From NCBI GenBank assembly GCA_030789695.1, contig CM061130.1, positions 13,197,860 to 13,261,859 of the forward strand: a stretch of DNA of 64,000 nt, read 5' to 3'. Made by a program: the position numbers and the translations under genes. Shown here piece after piece: positions 46,261 through 57,645 of the stretch. Positions within the stretch are counted from its first letter, which is position 1. Each line of letters opens with the position of its first letter. This DNA is from Scilla litardierei. Taxonomy: Eukaryota > Streptophyta > Magnoliopsida > Asparagales > Asparagaceae. Under the pieces are notes generated by a model. It had not been told where the DNA came from. It searched no databases and was given only the letters and a program-made list of their open reading frames with translations.

Positions 46261-47778
46261 CTAAGTGGACTCTCCAGGTGATCCGTGACGCCACATCACT
46301 CTCACCAGGTCTACTACCTTATTCATCAACTGCTTCTGTTGACGGTCCAAAATCTGCACGGGCTGCTGGTCATAGGTCAGGTCCGGACGGACCGTGATCT
46401 CCGAGAAATCCACCGTGTGCGATGGATCGCTGACGTACCGACGCAACTGAGATACGTGGAAAACGTCGTGAACCCCCACCAAAGATGGTGGCAGAGCAAG
46501 GCGGTAGGCCACTGCTCCCACACGCTCCAGTACATCAAAAGGTCCGATGTACCTCGGACTCAGCTTCCCCTTCTTCCCGAATTGAATAACTCCGCGGTTC
46601 GGAGAAATCTTCAGGAAGATGTGATCTCCAGGCTGAAACTCCAAAGGTCTCCTCTTGGCATCCGCCCAATGATTGAATCGATCCTATGCGACCCTGAGCT
46701 TCTCCCTGATGTATCTCACGACATCCACAGCTTCAACTATCATTTTCGGACCCAACAGCTCCCGATCTTCAATGTCATCCCAACTCAGTGGCGATCGACA
46801 TTTCCTCCCATATAAGGCAGCAAACGGCGCTATGCCAATGCTCGCCTGGTAGCTGTTGTTATAAGAAAACTCCACCAAATGGAGATGGTCCTCCCAAGAT
46901 CCCTTCAAATCGAGCGTACAAGCTCGCAGCATATCCTCTAGTATCTGAATAGTCCTCTCGGACTGGCCGTCGGTCTGCGGGTGGTACGCCGTGCTGAAAC
47001 TCAGACTCGTATCCAAATTCTCCTGCAGACTTCTCTAGAACTGAGATATGAACCTCGTATCTCTGTCAGACACGATGCTCACGGGGACTCCGTGTAAGCG
47101 TACAATCTCCTGCACATACACGGCCTATGTCACAACTAACCCAAAGAGGAACAATCAAAATAGAAGTAAAAGAAGAAATTTTACCTCTAGATACTTCCTC
47201 GCCAAAGCTTCCGTAGACTGGCCCACTCAGAAAGGAATGAAATGCGTAGACTTAGTCAACCGATCAATGATCACCCAGACTGCGTCATTCTGTTTCGGGG
47301 TCCAAGGTAAACCAGTCACGAAATCCATCGTAATATGTTGCCACTTCCACTCCGGAATAGGAAGCGGTTGCAGCAACCCAGCAGTACGATGGTGCTCGGC
47401 CTTCACCTGTTGGCATATCAAACACTTGGCAACACTCCGTGCCACACTCCTCTTCATGCCAATCCACCAGTAATTCAGTCGAAGGTCCTTATACATCTTG
47501 GTGCCACCAGGATGTATAGAATAAGGAGAGCTATGAGCCTCGCTCAAAAGCTCCTCCCGAACATAACCCGCAGGTACGCAGAGTCTGCTGCCGTACCGCA
47601 GCGAACCATCCTCATGAATCACAAACTCCGCACGCAGTCCAGCTTCAACCTGCATCCGGATCCTCTGCAACTTCGGATCTCCAGCCTGTGCTGCCTTGAT
47701 CCGATCCATGATCGTGGACTGAATCTGCAAATTCATGAATGAAAGAACCACACCAGGTAGGACGACCTCCAAATCCAT
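46261..47778 (-). pseudogene. Chromovirus integrase with chromodomain-like tail
   Basis: Zinc-binding H2C2 region IHPGGTKMYKDLRLNYWW...CLICQQVK, integrase core with MDFVTGLPWTPKQND, SIVSDRDTRF and a catalytic-Glu region GQSERTIQILEDML, then a linker FLKISPNRGVIQFGKKGKL and a C-terminal LVRVMWRHGSPGEST ending in TAG at about 46263 where chromodomains carry Trp-Glu. Stops also follow HFIPF (about 47225), ISQF (about 47035) and REKLRVA (46684). A 60-bp GT-AG interval interrupts the core at 47125-47184. It would insert element DNA and target heterochromatin. Inactive. Confidence 0.92.
47125..47184 (-). other. 60-bp intron-like insert in integrase
   Basis: On the minus strand it begins GTAAAATTTC after CTAGAG and ends TGTGACATAG before GCCGTG. 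Removing it restores frame and the family motif: KYLE joined to AVYVQEIVRLHG. The insert is pyrimidine/T-rich and has in-frame stops. Confidence 0.6.
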
Positions 47779-47814
47779 CTCCTTCAGCTCCTACTGAATC
47801 CTCCAGTCAGCAGT

Positions 47815-48999
47815 ATGCATCATCGCAGTAGGAAGTCTACTCAAAGCATCCGGCACTACGTTCACCTTCCCCGGATGATACTGCAGATCTATCTCATAGT
47901 CAGCCATGAGCTCCAACCATCGCCTCTAACGCATGTTGAGCTCCTTCTGCGTGAATATGTACTTCAAACTTTTGTGATCGGTGAAAATCTTCACGCTCTC
48001 ACTCAGTAAGAAGTGCCTCCAGATCTTCAATGCAAAGATCACCGCTGCCAACTCCAGATCGTGTGTCGGGTAATTCTTCTCGTGCGTCCTCAATTGACGA
48101 GAAGCATACGCGACCACATGGCCATGCTGATGCAAAACGCATCCTAGGCCCTTCCCTGATGCATTACAATATACTTCGAAGCCTCCACTTCGATCCGGTA
48201 CCGCCAAAACTGGTGCCGTGGTCAACCTCACCTTCAAGATACTGAAAGCCTCCTCACAAGCATCAGACCACTAAAACTCCACATCCTTCCTCGTCAGCTT
48301 CGTCATCGGCTCAGCAATCTTCGAGAAATCCTTGATGAACCGCCGATAATAACCTGCTAGGCCAAGGAACCTCCTGATGTCGGACGCTGACTGCGGAGTC
48401 GGCCAATCTTGAACTGCTCTGATCTTCTCCGGATCTACAGATATGCCATCACCGGACACCACGTGTCCCAGGAATACGACTCTGTCCAGCCAGAACTCGC
48501 ACTTGCCATATTTGACATACAACTTGTGTCGCCTCAGCGTCTCCAGCACTGTCCTCAGATGACAGCTGTGCTCTTCTTCAGACTTCGAGTAAATAAGAAT
48601 GTCGTCAATAAATATAACGACAAACTTATCCAGGAAGTCGTAGAAAATCAAATTCATGAGGTTCATGAACACAGCTGGAGCATTGGTCACACCGAAAGGC
48701 ATTACCACAAACTTATAGTGCCCGTACTTCGTCCTGAAAGCTGTCTTCGGTATGTCATCCTTCTTCACCTTCAACTGATGATACCCGCTCATCAAATCCA
48801 ACTTCGAGAAAACTCTCGAACTTCCCAGCTGATCAAAAATGTCATCGATGCGCGGTAGCAGATACTTGTTCTTCACGGTGACAGCATTCAATCCTCGATA
48901 GTCCACGCACATCCTACGGGACCCATCCTTCTTCTTCACAAGCAACACAGGTGCACCCCACGGTGACACACTAGGGTGGATGAAACCCTTCTGCAACAA
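47815..48999 (-). pseudogene. Chromovirus reverse transcriptase and RNase H
   Basis: RT motifs [54 protein letters not shown] and catalytic [12 protein letters not shown] are intact. After LTRKDVEF a TAG at about 48271 interrupts the join to WSDACEEAF. RNase H has [13 protein letters not shown], where the first catalytic Asp is Asn, and a stop at about 47926 (NMR-stop-RRWLEL) in place of Gln. It continues with [20 protein letters not shown] into integrase. A TAG also precedes [12 protein letters not shown] near 49003. Would copy element RNA; disabled. Confidence 0.93.
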
Positions 49000-49005
49000 C
49001 TCATC

Positions 49006-49674
49006 CTACTGCTTCCGCAGCTCCTCAAGCTCCGCGGGAGCCATCTGATACGGCGCCTTCGATATCGGCTGCGCACCCGGCATCAGATCGATACCGAACT
49101 CCAAAGCTCTGTCGGGTGGCAGACCCGAGATATCCTCCGGGAAGACGTCGTCAAAGTCTCTTACAACCGCTGGTCGGTCAAGCTCCATCTCCATCTGCAA
49201 CACTGCAACGACCGGCACCTCTGGCTTGGCCCGAAATCTGATGGGCCCAAGCGACTCATCTCTGCTGCGGAACTCGAACTCCGGATGGCCTGGAATCCGA
49301 AATACCACTCTCTTGCTGTGACAATCGATCGAAGCATGGAAATCTCCCAACCAATCGATGCCAAGGACGACATCGAAATGCGGTAGGTCGTGGACGGTGA
49401 AATCTGCATATAACTCAAGTCCACTAACCACCAAGGGAATCGACCGACATCCCAGGTTCACTGTCACCACTCCGTTCCCTGTGGTGATGTCCCAACACTT
49501 AGGGAGTGCGTGGGTAGGAATGGAGTGCTTTGTTATAAACCTCCGGGATATGATGCACATGGATGCACCGGAGTCAAACAAAGCCAAAGCAGGGTGAGAG
49601 AACACAAGAATGGTGCCTAGGAAAACAAGGGGTCTAAGGTCAAACACTACTCTAACAACCAAACAATCAAACAA
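49006..49674 (-). pseudogene. Chromovirus aspartic protease region
   Basis: Contains LALFDSGASMCIISRRF, with the retropepsin DSGA active site intact, then VVLGIDWLGDFHASIDC and the bridge to RT (FPEDISGLPPDRALEFGIDL). The open stretch ends at TAG near 49004, so the protease itself looks unbroken while the polyprotein is not. Confidence 0.9.
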
Positions 49675-49722
49675 ACAATACTAACAAGACTAGCAATACA
49701 ATATAGTTAAGAAATGAAATGA

Positions 49723-50884
49723 CTAGGTCAAGATGTTACCTGCAATCACCCCATCCATCTCCTCAGTCTCTACAGCAGTCATAGTATAGGCCGGCCTCGG
49801 AGGCTGCACTGCTCGCTGGTACATCTGTCGCTGTGGCACCAAGGGTGGTCCACGAACATCAGGTCCTCTCTGAGCTAGGGCAGGTGCCCTCATCTGCAAC
49901 GGGGCTGGCGCTCGAACAACAGCACCGCGGGCTCTAGGACAATCCTTCGCAGCATGCGAAGCATCTCCACAAAGTAGACACAGACCCAGCTTCCTCCTAC
50001 AGTTGGTCTGAACATATCCGGGCTTGCCGCAGAAATGGCACGAACCCTTGCTCAGCTGCTGCACTGGCACTCCAGGTCTCTTGAATGGCACCGTCTGGAC
50101 TGGCCTCATCGCCGGCCTGGCAGGTGGCTGGTACTGCTCCATAGGGCGCTTTCCTCTGTCCTCTGGAGTGTCAGGCAGGTGTGAAATCGTCTCATGATTC
50201 TTTGTAGCATCTAACACCCCTCATAGTCGAGAAACTAGCAGAGGACATGGAAGCCTAGACCTTCAGACGAAGTCCCTGACGGAACAGCTCAGCTCGGTTC
50301 TCCTCCTTCTTCACCATGTGTGGGGCAAAACGGCTCAGCATCTCGAATTCAGCCTCATACTCATCGATCGTCATGTCCCTCTGCTTCAGATCCACAAATC
50401 AGCCCATCAGCTCTCTCCTAGCTGCCTTGGTGAAGTACTTCTCCTTGAACATGTGGCAAAAAGTCTTCCACTCCACAGGCTTCTGCAGACGCCTCTCCTC
50501 AATACGCCACCAGTTTCAGGCAATCTCAGTCAGCTGCATCTTCGCAATCTCCACCCGAGTCTCATCTGGAATCTTGGCAGCTACCAATTTCTCCTCAGTG
50601 CTCTGGATCCACTCATCGGCACCCAGAGGTCCCACCTTCCCAGAGAAGGTCTTTGGCTGAAGCTCGTTGAACTGCTTCACTCCTGGAGCAGCTCGCGGAG
50701 CAGGCCGAGGTGGAGGTGGTGCAACAGGTGGGGCCTGTGCAGCACGGTTGGACTACTGCACCAATTGATGTTGCACCTCAAGCATCTCTCGCATCACACC
50801 AAGAAACTGACGGAACTCTCCGCCCTGGTCTTCCTGAATCCCATCTCCAGTGCTCCCCGATCGGGTAGTACGTCGCCCTGCCAT
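49723..50884 (-). pseudogene. Chromovirus gag with two CCHC boxes, broken
   Basis: Starts MAGRRTTRSGSTGDG at 50884. Stops interrupt at about 50755 and within the Retrotrans_gag domain (EIA-stop-NWWRIEERRL, ELMG-stop-FVDLKQRDMT). The knuckles are CHFCGKPGYVQTNC, in which the His ligand is Tyr, and an intact CLLCGDASHAAKDC, followed by a Pro/Arg-rich tail. Needed for particle formation; inactive. Confidence 0.9.
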
Positions 50885-51013
50885 CCTATTGACAGAAAGC
50901 CGTAGGTTAGACTCGTACAATGTTTGAATATCAAAAGTGAATGTCCTTACTCTTACTGTTCTGTACTTGCAGGAAAATTGGGACGCAGACCTACATGAGC
51001 CACCACTAAAACA

Positions 51014-53837
51014 TGTCACGCCCCGCTTCCCAAAACAACGGAGGCGAAGCGTGACTAGGCCCGCTTAGGCCAGAGCTAAGGAGCTCAGACCCAATAAGCG
51101 TCTGTGTGGTACCAAGACGAAGGTACAGGTCCCTGCATGCTAGTACAGAAAAATAAAAGTACAAGAAGGAAAGAACATCATATTTTATTCCAACATATCA
51201 AGAGTACCAAGTCTCAACGCCCGAAGGGCTACAACAGCAGAAAAGTAAATCTAATGGTGCAAGCACCCAACCTAGACAAGGAAACAAAAGGGGCTATGCA
51301 CCTAGCTAAAAGTAATAAACATCTCTGGAAACTACAACGAGGAGTCTCTAGCTCTGGTCCTCCTCAGGGTCGTACTCAGGATCGACGCCCTCTGGCTCCA
51401 CGTCAGCTGGCAAGTCAGTCTCCTCAACGTACTCTGGCTCAATCCCTGACGTACAGCACCAAAAGAAGGAACTGTACGTCAGGCAAGGTCTACAAGAAAA
51501 GGTTAGACCAAACTGCAAGTGCACCAATTACTTAACAATGTTTTACTGGTTGATTAACATGCTGAGGTTTTAACAACAGAAGTACACGCAACAGGAAAGT
51601 AAACATGACAAGTAGTGGTCGTAGCGAGTGCTACCGACCACGGGACTAGCCTACAGGTGTCAAGACAAGACGGAACACGGAAAGCCAGACAAGACAAGAC
51701 AAGACACAAAAGGGTTCATGCCTGTTTGGTTCGAGGGGGATCAGACCCTCTTGCCGCTTGCACGCTCAACCCTACCCCAAAACCCCAAGAATCGTGACAA
51801 GACAAGGGATCACTTGCTCTAGCTTGACAAGTACCCTATTGCTCTCTGAGCTGTGTATCAATACATGGGATCACCTGCTCTATCTTGACAGGTGCCCAAT
51901 TGCCCATCGGGCTGTGAACTAGTACAAGGGATCACTCGCTCTGGCTTGGCGAGTGCCCTATTACCCAGCGGGCTGTGCAGACAAAATAGGAGGGGTTATA
52001 CTAGGGTGTCCACAACTCACACACACACGCATGTCAATCCTATGATATCAAAATTGTTGTTGTTGGACTCAGATTTCGTTGTCAAATCTGAGCCATCAAG
52101 GGCGTCCCGGATGCTATCATTTCACGTCCGGTTCTCATGTTTCTAAAATAGCAATTCTAACGAGACTAAGGCCTAAACATGGCCAAGAACGCAAGTGATA
52201 CACTTGCCTGAGGTGGTGAGTGCGTCGTCTCCCTGGTACGTCTCGTCCAAACGTCTCGTCGGCGGAAAATCGTCTGAAAATCGTGACACGGCGACGGTGT
52301 CAGTTCATGATTCAGAATTCCTATTAGGGTTGTGTCTAGATTATCGGGACTAACCTAATCATCAAAAATCACATTTTTTAATGTATTTAGCCTAGTCGAC
52401 GATCTACCCTATGTGCACATGCGAGGAGTCCATTCGTCGATTTATCTTTGGTTGCACAACGTTTTAAAGAGGAGCGGAAAGTAAATTTAATTTGATTAGT
52501 TTGTTGATTTTACTTAGGGTTTGATTATCTATTGTGTGGGTTACTACGAATTTAGGGGACCAACCTGAAAATGACGGTTGCACGAAGATCCGGCGTCAGA
52601 TCTGGAAAGGTGGAAGCTTTGCGTCGTCCGAAAATTCCTAAGCCGCGGGTAGCGCAGCGAGGAATGTCGATTGTTGATGATGACGTTGGCCTCCGAAGGT
52701 GATGACGAAGGTCTTGGCGTCTCCCGGGGTCGTCGTCGTCGGGTCTGAGATAGGAACACCACGTGAGAGGAAGAAATGGGTCTCGGAACAAGGGTGTGGC
52801 TGGAGCTTGGCCGCAGATCTCAGATCTGAGGGGAGATGAGGGGTGGTCGGCTATTTGTGTGGAAAAATCAGAGGAGGAAGAAGAAACGGGAGAACGGAGA
52901 ATGGAGAATGGAAAGGGGAGGAGATCGGATTGATCCCGTGAAGGTGGAGGGCGCTCGGGAGGAGGAGAAAACTTAGGGAAATGAGGGAGATAGGTTAGGG
53001 AAGACAATGGCTGGAAATAATGAGGAGAAAGGAAAAAGAACCATGCGTTTAAATAAGAAAACTAACCATCGGCTAGGTCAAAACTAGGGTTTCGGGGGTC
53101 AGTTAGTCGGTCTGAGAAGGGCGGTTGACCGACTAGTTTGAGAACTAGTCGGTCGGTCGTCTAACTATGACCGACTAGAAGGCAAACAGAGAACAGTGTC
53201 GGTACAGGGTGATAGATTTAGTCGTTCTGTGAAGGCTCGGCGACCGACTAGTTTACAACCTAGTCGGTCGGCCAGTGTTCATTGACCGACTAAAGGGAAA
53301 AAGTGGTCGACAGGAAGTTTTGAAAATTAGTCGGTCTGAGAAGGAAACTTAACCGACTAGTTCGTAAACTAGTCGGTCGGTATTCGTTCTTAAACCGACT
53401 AATGATAAACAGTAACTCAACTGCATGCAATGATCTCTAACTTAGTCAGTCTGCGAAGAAGTGTTGACCGACTAGTTCGATAACTAGTCGGTCGGTGGAT
53501 GAACTTAGACCGACTAAGAGTAAACAGTAACTCAAGGGAAAAACCTGACAGAAACTAGTCGGTCCATGAAGAGTTTCTGACCGACTAGATTGACATCTAG
53601 TCGGTCGGTCCTTGTTCTTGAACCGACTAAAGTGCACACCAACTCTCCAAATGAAGTGTGAAGCTTCGGGATGGGTTCTAGGGACTCCTAAGATGAGTCT
53701 GACTCTAAGATAAGAGCGTCATGAAGCACGCTCAGCTCCAGATAGGAAAAAAAAGATACGGAAAAGAAAAGAGAGAAGTCGAACAATCATATATATATAT
53801 ATATATAAACATCATCATACAGAAACCAGCCGTTACA
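51014..53837 (-). repeat. 5' LTR of chromovirus, 2824 bp
   Basis: Near-identical to 43342-46175. It carries the same hairpin set (from 51811, first stem with one unpaired end), TATA near 53047 and the palindrome array at 53103-53630. An AT microsatellite lies near 53790. Confidence 0.96.
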
Positions 53838-55163
53838 GAAATTCTTACCGACAAAATCCTATGCCTTGAGTAAACTTACGATTTAGGGCAAAACAGATTT
53901 TGGGGAAGATGAAGAGGCACCAAACCCTAGCTCCAAGTAGATGACCAACAATGGAGTCCTAGGTGGATGTTGGTGACCTAGAATCAAGCACTTGGCTTGG
54001 AAGGCTCACAATCAATGAATCTCTCTTTTGAAATAAGAGTGAGGGAGAGATTCTTGAATGGAAATGAATGAGCTTTGAATGAGATTGAATGCTTCTCTTT
54101 TGATCTCTAAACTTCTCTTAATATCAGCCTTCAGTGCAATGAATGCAGCACTCCAAGTATTTATAGGATAGAGGAAAGAGAGAGCAAAAATCGTTTCAAT
54201 TAAAGCTCCAACGGCTCTATTCTGAACCAAACTAGTCGGTCAAAGAACAACCACTGACCGACTAGTTCATCATCTAGTCGGTCGGTGAAACAACATGAAC
54301 CGACTAAGAGGTGAACAGTGAATAGATGAAGTTTCAGACTTAAAGAACTAGTCGGTCCAAGAAGACTTGCCAACCGACTAGTTTCACAACTAGTCGGTCG
54401 GTGAGTGAACTTAGACCGACTAAGAGATAAAACAAATAGTCTGAGTACAAATTGATTTAGTCGGTCCAAGAACAAATGTTGACCGACTAGTTCATCAACT
54501 AGTCGGTCGCCAAATGTACATAGACTGACTAACGATAAACAGTAACTTGGCATGTATAGGAAAAGCTCAACTAGTCGGTCTAAGAAGGATTACTGACCGA
54601 CTAGTTCACCAACTAGTCGGTCGGTAAGTCAACGTAGACCGACTAACTGTAAACAGTAAAGAGCTTTGAATTGAAGGAGGCAAACTAGTCTGTCCAAGAA
54701 GCTTTGTCGACAGACTAGATCACCGTTTAGTCGGTTGGTTCTTCTTCTTGAACCAACTAACATGCACAAGAAGTCGCGAATCGAAGCGCGATGCTTCGGT
54801 AAAGTTCGTATGGACTTCTACTAAGATCCTAGCTCAAAGATATGAGCGTTATGAAGATTAAAACGTAAGACCTACTCAAGGCTTAACATTCTACGGAACG
54901 AAGCTAAAAGACTATAAATAAAACTTGACGAACCGTCTTCGAAAGCTTCGATCCGAATCTTCATGACTTCAATAATGGTCCATAAGCTTCAACGAAGCTT
55001 TAGGCATACGATCACGCGCTTTGAGAAGTCTCGAGACGTCGTTTTGGATGTTCATATGAATTTGGCGACGATCTCCATAACTGCGCTCACAAAGAGTTAG
55101 TTCACGATATATTTATGTTTGTTCATCATCCAAAACCAAATCCGGGGAGTCCAATACTCAACA
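53838..55163 (-). repeat. 5' LTR type A, 5' piece
   Basis: Resumes the copia LTR broken at 43341 after the duplicated GAAAT, and contains the palindrome array (about 54232-54745), TATA at 54155-54166 and the LTR start TGTTGAGTATTGG (minus) at 55163. Confidence 0.95.
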
Positions 55164-55394
55164 TCTGGGTGTGGGGGATCCTTCCATTCGTAGTATTTGC
55201 ATTTTTGTAAACCGCACGAGGGACATCTCCAAAATCTCCTACTAGTATTTGTTCAGGTCCACGAAGTTTTCCTACCAACCCGAAGGCCACAGTGGCAAAC
55301 CCTCGTGTCATCGGGATCTGCATCCAAATCACCCCTTGGCGCAACTCTAGGACGAGACTAAACAGAGGAGCTGGACCCGGTACTCATGTGTACC
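55164..55394 (-). pseudogene. GRF zinc-finger protein, N-terminal half
   Basis: One minus-strand frame reads RVCHCGLRVGRKTSWT, a TGA at 55253-55255, then RRFWRCPSCGLQKCKYYEW and KDPP. This is the GRF zinc finger with its C-x-C-G start, RRFxxCP and EWxDPP signature. GRF fingers bind single-stranded nucleic acid and occur in APE2, TOP3A and many small plant proteins. The frame runs to the TCTGG target site, where the 20-kb copia element splits it from its C-terminal half (34534-34797). An upstream TAG near 55360 leaves the true start unknown. Confidence 0.75.
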
Positions 55395-55887
55395 TACCAT
55401 GCAATATACAGGATAGAGAGGCATGCAACATATATACAAATGACATGAAATATGGGGTTAGAAATAACATAAGAATAATCAAGTGAAAACCAAAAAAATT
55501 GTATGAAACCTCGATAAATTAAAAAAGACCATAAATTTGGTGCCCTCAGAAATAAATTTAATCGTTTCCTTGCTGGTTTCTTATGGCATGTACATATGGG
55601 TAAGATTTGGCTAGAATGAGGTTTCGCCCCACTCTTTTCTAGTCACATCACGAAATATTCCCCACGTTCTTACCCACTTCCCAAAAGCGTACCAAAGCAA
55701 GGAAACATATATATCAGCTACATATGCTGCACAATTCATAGGTATCATTGCCACACAATCCTCATTGGGCTCCTTATAAAAAAATTCATAAACAGCATCT
55801 CCAGCAAATACCACTGCAGACATGCAAGATATCATGTGGCATGTAAATATATATAACTTGGGAAAACAGGAAGGACACACTGGTTGC
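55395..55887. other. Sequence around a small unknown ORF
   Basis: A minus-strand frame of 89 codons (55611-55880) includes DAVYEFFYKEPNEDC and a tryptophan-rich end FGKWVRTWGIF. I do not recognise it; it may be an exon of the decayed gene or element nearby. The rest is AT-rich. Confidence 0.25.
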
Positions 55888-56020
55888 TATGCCTTGCCTT
55901 TTTGATTTATATATATGCCTTGCAGTGGCTCAATGGTTTATCTCTTGAATATGGAATTTATATGCCTTGCAGTTGGCTCCATGGTTTATCTCTTCTCTCC
56001 CTGTGTTTTCAACTGGGTTC
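55888..56020 (-). repeat. Single inverted 133-bp unit
   Basis: The sequence TTATATGCCTTGCAGTTGGC and its surroundings are the reverse complement of the unit in the arrays at 33.7 and 56.7 kb. Confidence 0.88.
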
Positions 56021-56048
56021 TAGTTGAAGGAAGGCCAATATAAAACAC

Positions 56049-56699
56049 AGCTCATATAAATGAACACAGAAAAGTGTTTTAAATGCGAAGCCCTCAGGTA
56101 AATTGTATTCTATCATGCTTTCATGCATATGGTTTCGTGGATGTGGAACATGTTGTACCTACCCATAAAGTCTGCTGCATTGGGGGCAGAATTAATACAC
56201 CAAGCTACGCAGCCTGGCAATGCACAGAAATGAGGAACCAGATATCTTTATGCAACACAGACAGAGTGGTGCAAGCATGTATCCACAATCCTGCCATCCA
56301 ATATGCTGAGAGTGATAAAATTATTCCTTCCTTAAAACTGAATATCATCATTGGGCTTGATCATCAATGAAATAAAGCTCATATAAATGAACAAAGAAAA
56401 GTGTTCTTAATGTGAAGCCCTCAGGTAAATTGTATTCTATCATGCTTTCATGCATATGGTTGCGTGGATGTGGAACATGTTGTACCTACCCATAAAGTCT
56501 GCTGCATTGGGGGCAGAATTAACCAAGCTACGCAGCCTGGCAATGCACAGAAATAAGGAACCAGATATCTTTATGCAACACAGACAAAGTGGTGCAAGCA
56601 TGTATCCACAATCCCGCCATCCAATATGCTGAGAGTGATATAATTATTCCTTCCTTAAAACTGAATATCATCATTGGGCTTGACCATCAATGAAATAAA
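56049..56699 (+). repeat. Tandem duplication, about 327 bp
   Basis: GCTCATATAAATGAACA starts both copies (56050 and 56377). The copies differ by few substitutions and short indels. Not obviously coding. Confidence 0.92.
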
Positions 56700-56729
56700 C
56701 CAAGAGGCTTAGAAACTAGTTGAAACCAC

Positions 56730-57356
56730 ATGGTGAGAAGAGGTAACCCAAGGAGCCAACTGCAAGGCATATAAATTCCAGATTCAAGAGATAAACCATG
56801 GAGCCAGTGCAAGACATATATATAAATCAAGTAGGCAAGGCAAAGAAACCAGTTGATAACAAAGGGTGAGAAGAGAAAACCCAAGGAGCCAACTGCAAGG
56901 CATATAAATTCCAGATTCAAGAGATAAACCAAGGAGCCAATGCAAGGCATATATATAAATCAAGTAGGCAAGGCATAGCAACCATTTGAAAACACATGGT
57001 GAGAAGAGAGAAACCAACATGCCAACTGCAAGGCATATAAAATCCAGATTCAAGAGATAAACCAATGAGCCACTGCAAGGCATATATATAAATCAAGTAA
57101 GCAAGGCATAGCAACCATTTGAAAACACATGGTGAGAAGAGAGAAATCAACATGCCAACTGCACGGCAAATAAATTCCAGATTCAAGAGATAAACCATTG
57201 AGCCACTGCAAGGCATATATATAAATCAAGTAGGCAAGGCATAGCAACCATTTGAAAACACAGGTTGAGAAGAGAGAAACCAACATGCCAACTGCAAGGC
57301 ATATAAACTCCGGATAAAGAAGATACACCATGGAGCCACTGCAAGGCATATATATA
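56730..57356 (+). repeat. 133-bp tandem array, right
   Basis: About five units with a 133-bp period, the same unit as 33702-34470, some with internal changes (GAGAAACCAACATGCCAACTG). Confidence 0.93.
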
Positions 57357-57645
57357 CCATGGAGTCAACAGATACCATACAGATACCACAATAAACTAAA
57401 CCTAGCATCAAAGGTACATAATACTTCAGTCTAAGGCTTACCCAAGGTACAAACAAAATACATCATCGACCCACCATACTCCATCCTACCCAAGTTACAC
57501 CCAAAATACATCCAACATAATCCCCTTAAACTTCCATCATTGTTACAAACAAAATAAGCATAGTCCTGACCCACTGTACACCCAAAATACAACCACCATC
57601 ATCCAACTTCCATCCATGTCACCTATCAAACCCCAACCTACGGGT

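Larger units (their letters stand above)
43342..53837 (-). mobile_element. Chromovirus Ty3/gypsy element, Tekay-like, 10.5 kb
   Basis: Two long LTRs (43342-46175 and 51014-53837) and perfect target duplications GAAAT (43337-43341 and 53838-53842). Minus-strand order: gag with two CCHC boxes, protease, RT, RNase H, integrase, chromodomain-like tail. The LTRs differ by a few percent by eye and by a 21-bp indel near 44303. The primer-binding site is not recognisable: the sequence after the 5' LTR reads TGTTTTAGTGGTGGCTC. The lineage name is a judgement from domain order and LTR style. Confidence 0.95.
34798..55163 (-). mobile_element. SIRE-like Ty1/copia element, 20.4 kb with nested gypsy
   Basis: Type A LTRs at both ends (3' LTR 34798-36540, 1743 bp; 5' LTR 42921-43341 plus 53843-55163, 1742 bp) and perfect target duplications TCTGG (34793-34797 and 55164-55168). 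On the minus strand: primer-binding site, gag, protease, integrase, RT, RNase H, spacer with two palindrome modules, polypurine tract. The env-like gene of other SIRE-like elements is missing. The first 240 bases of the two LTRs differ at roughly 15 sites by eye, so it is not very recent. Pol has several nonsense codons. Confidence 0.96.
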
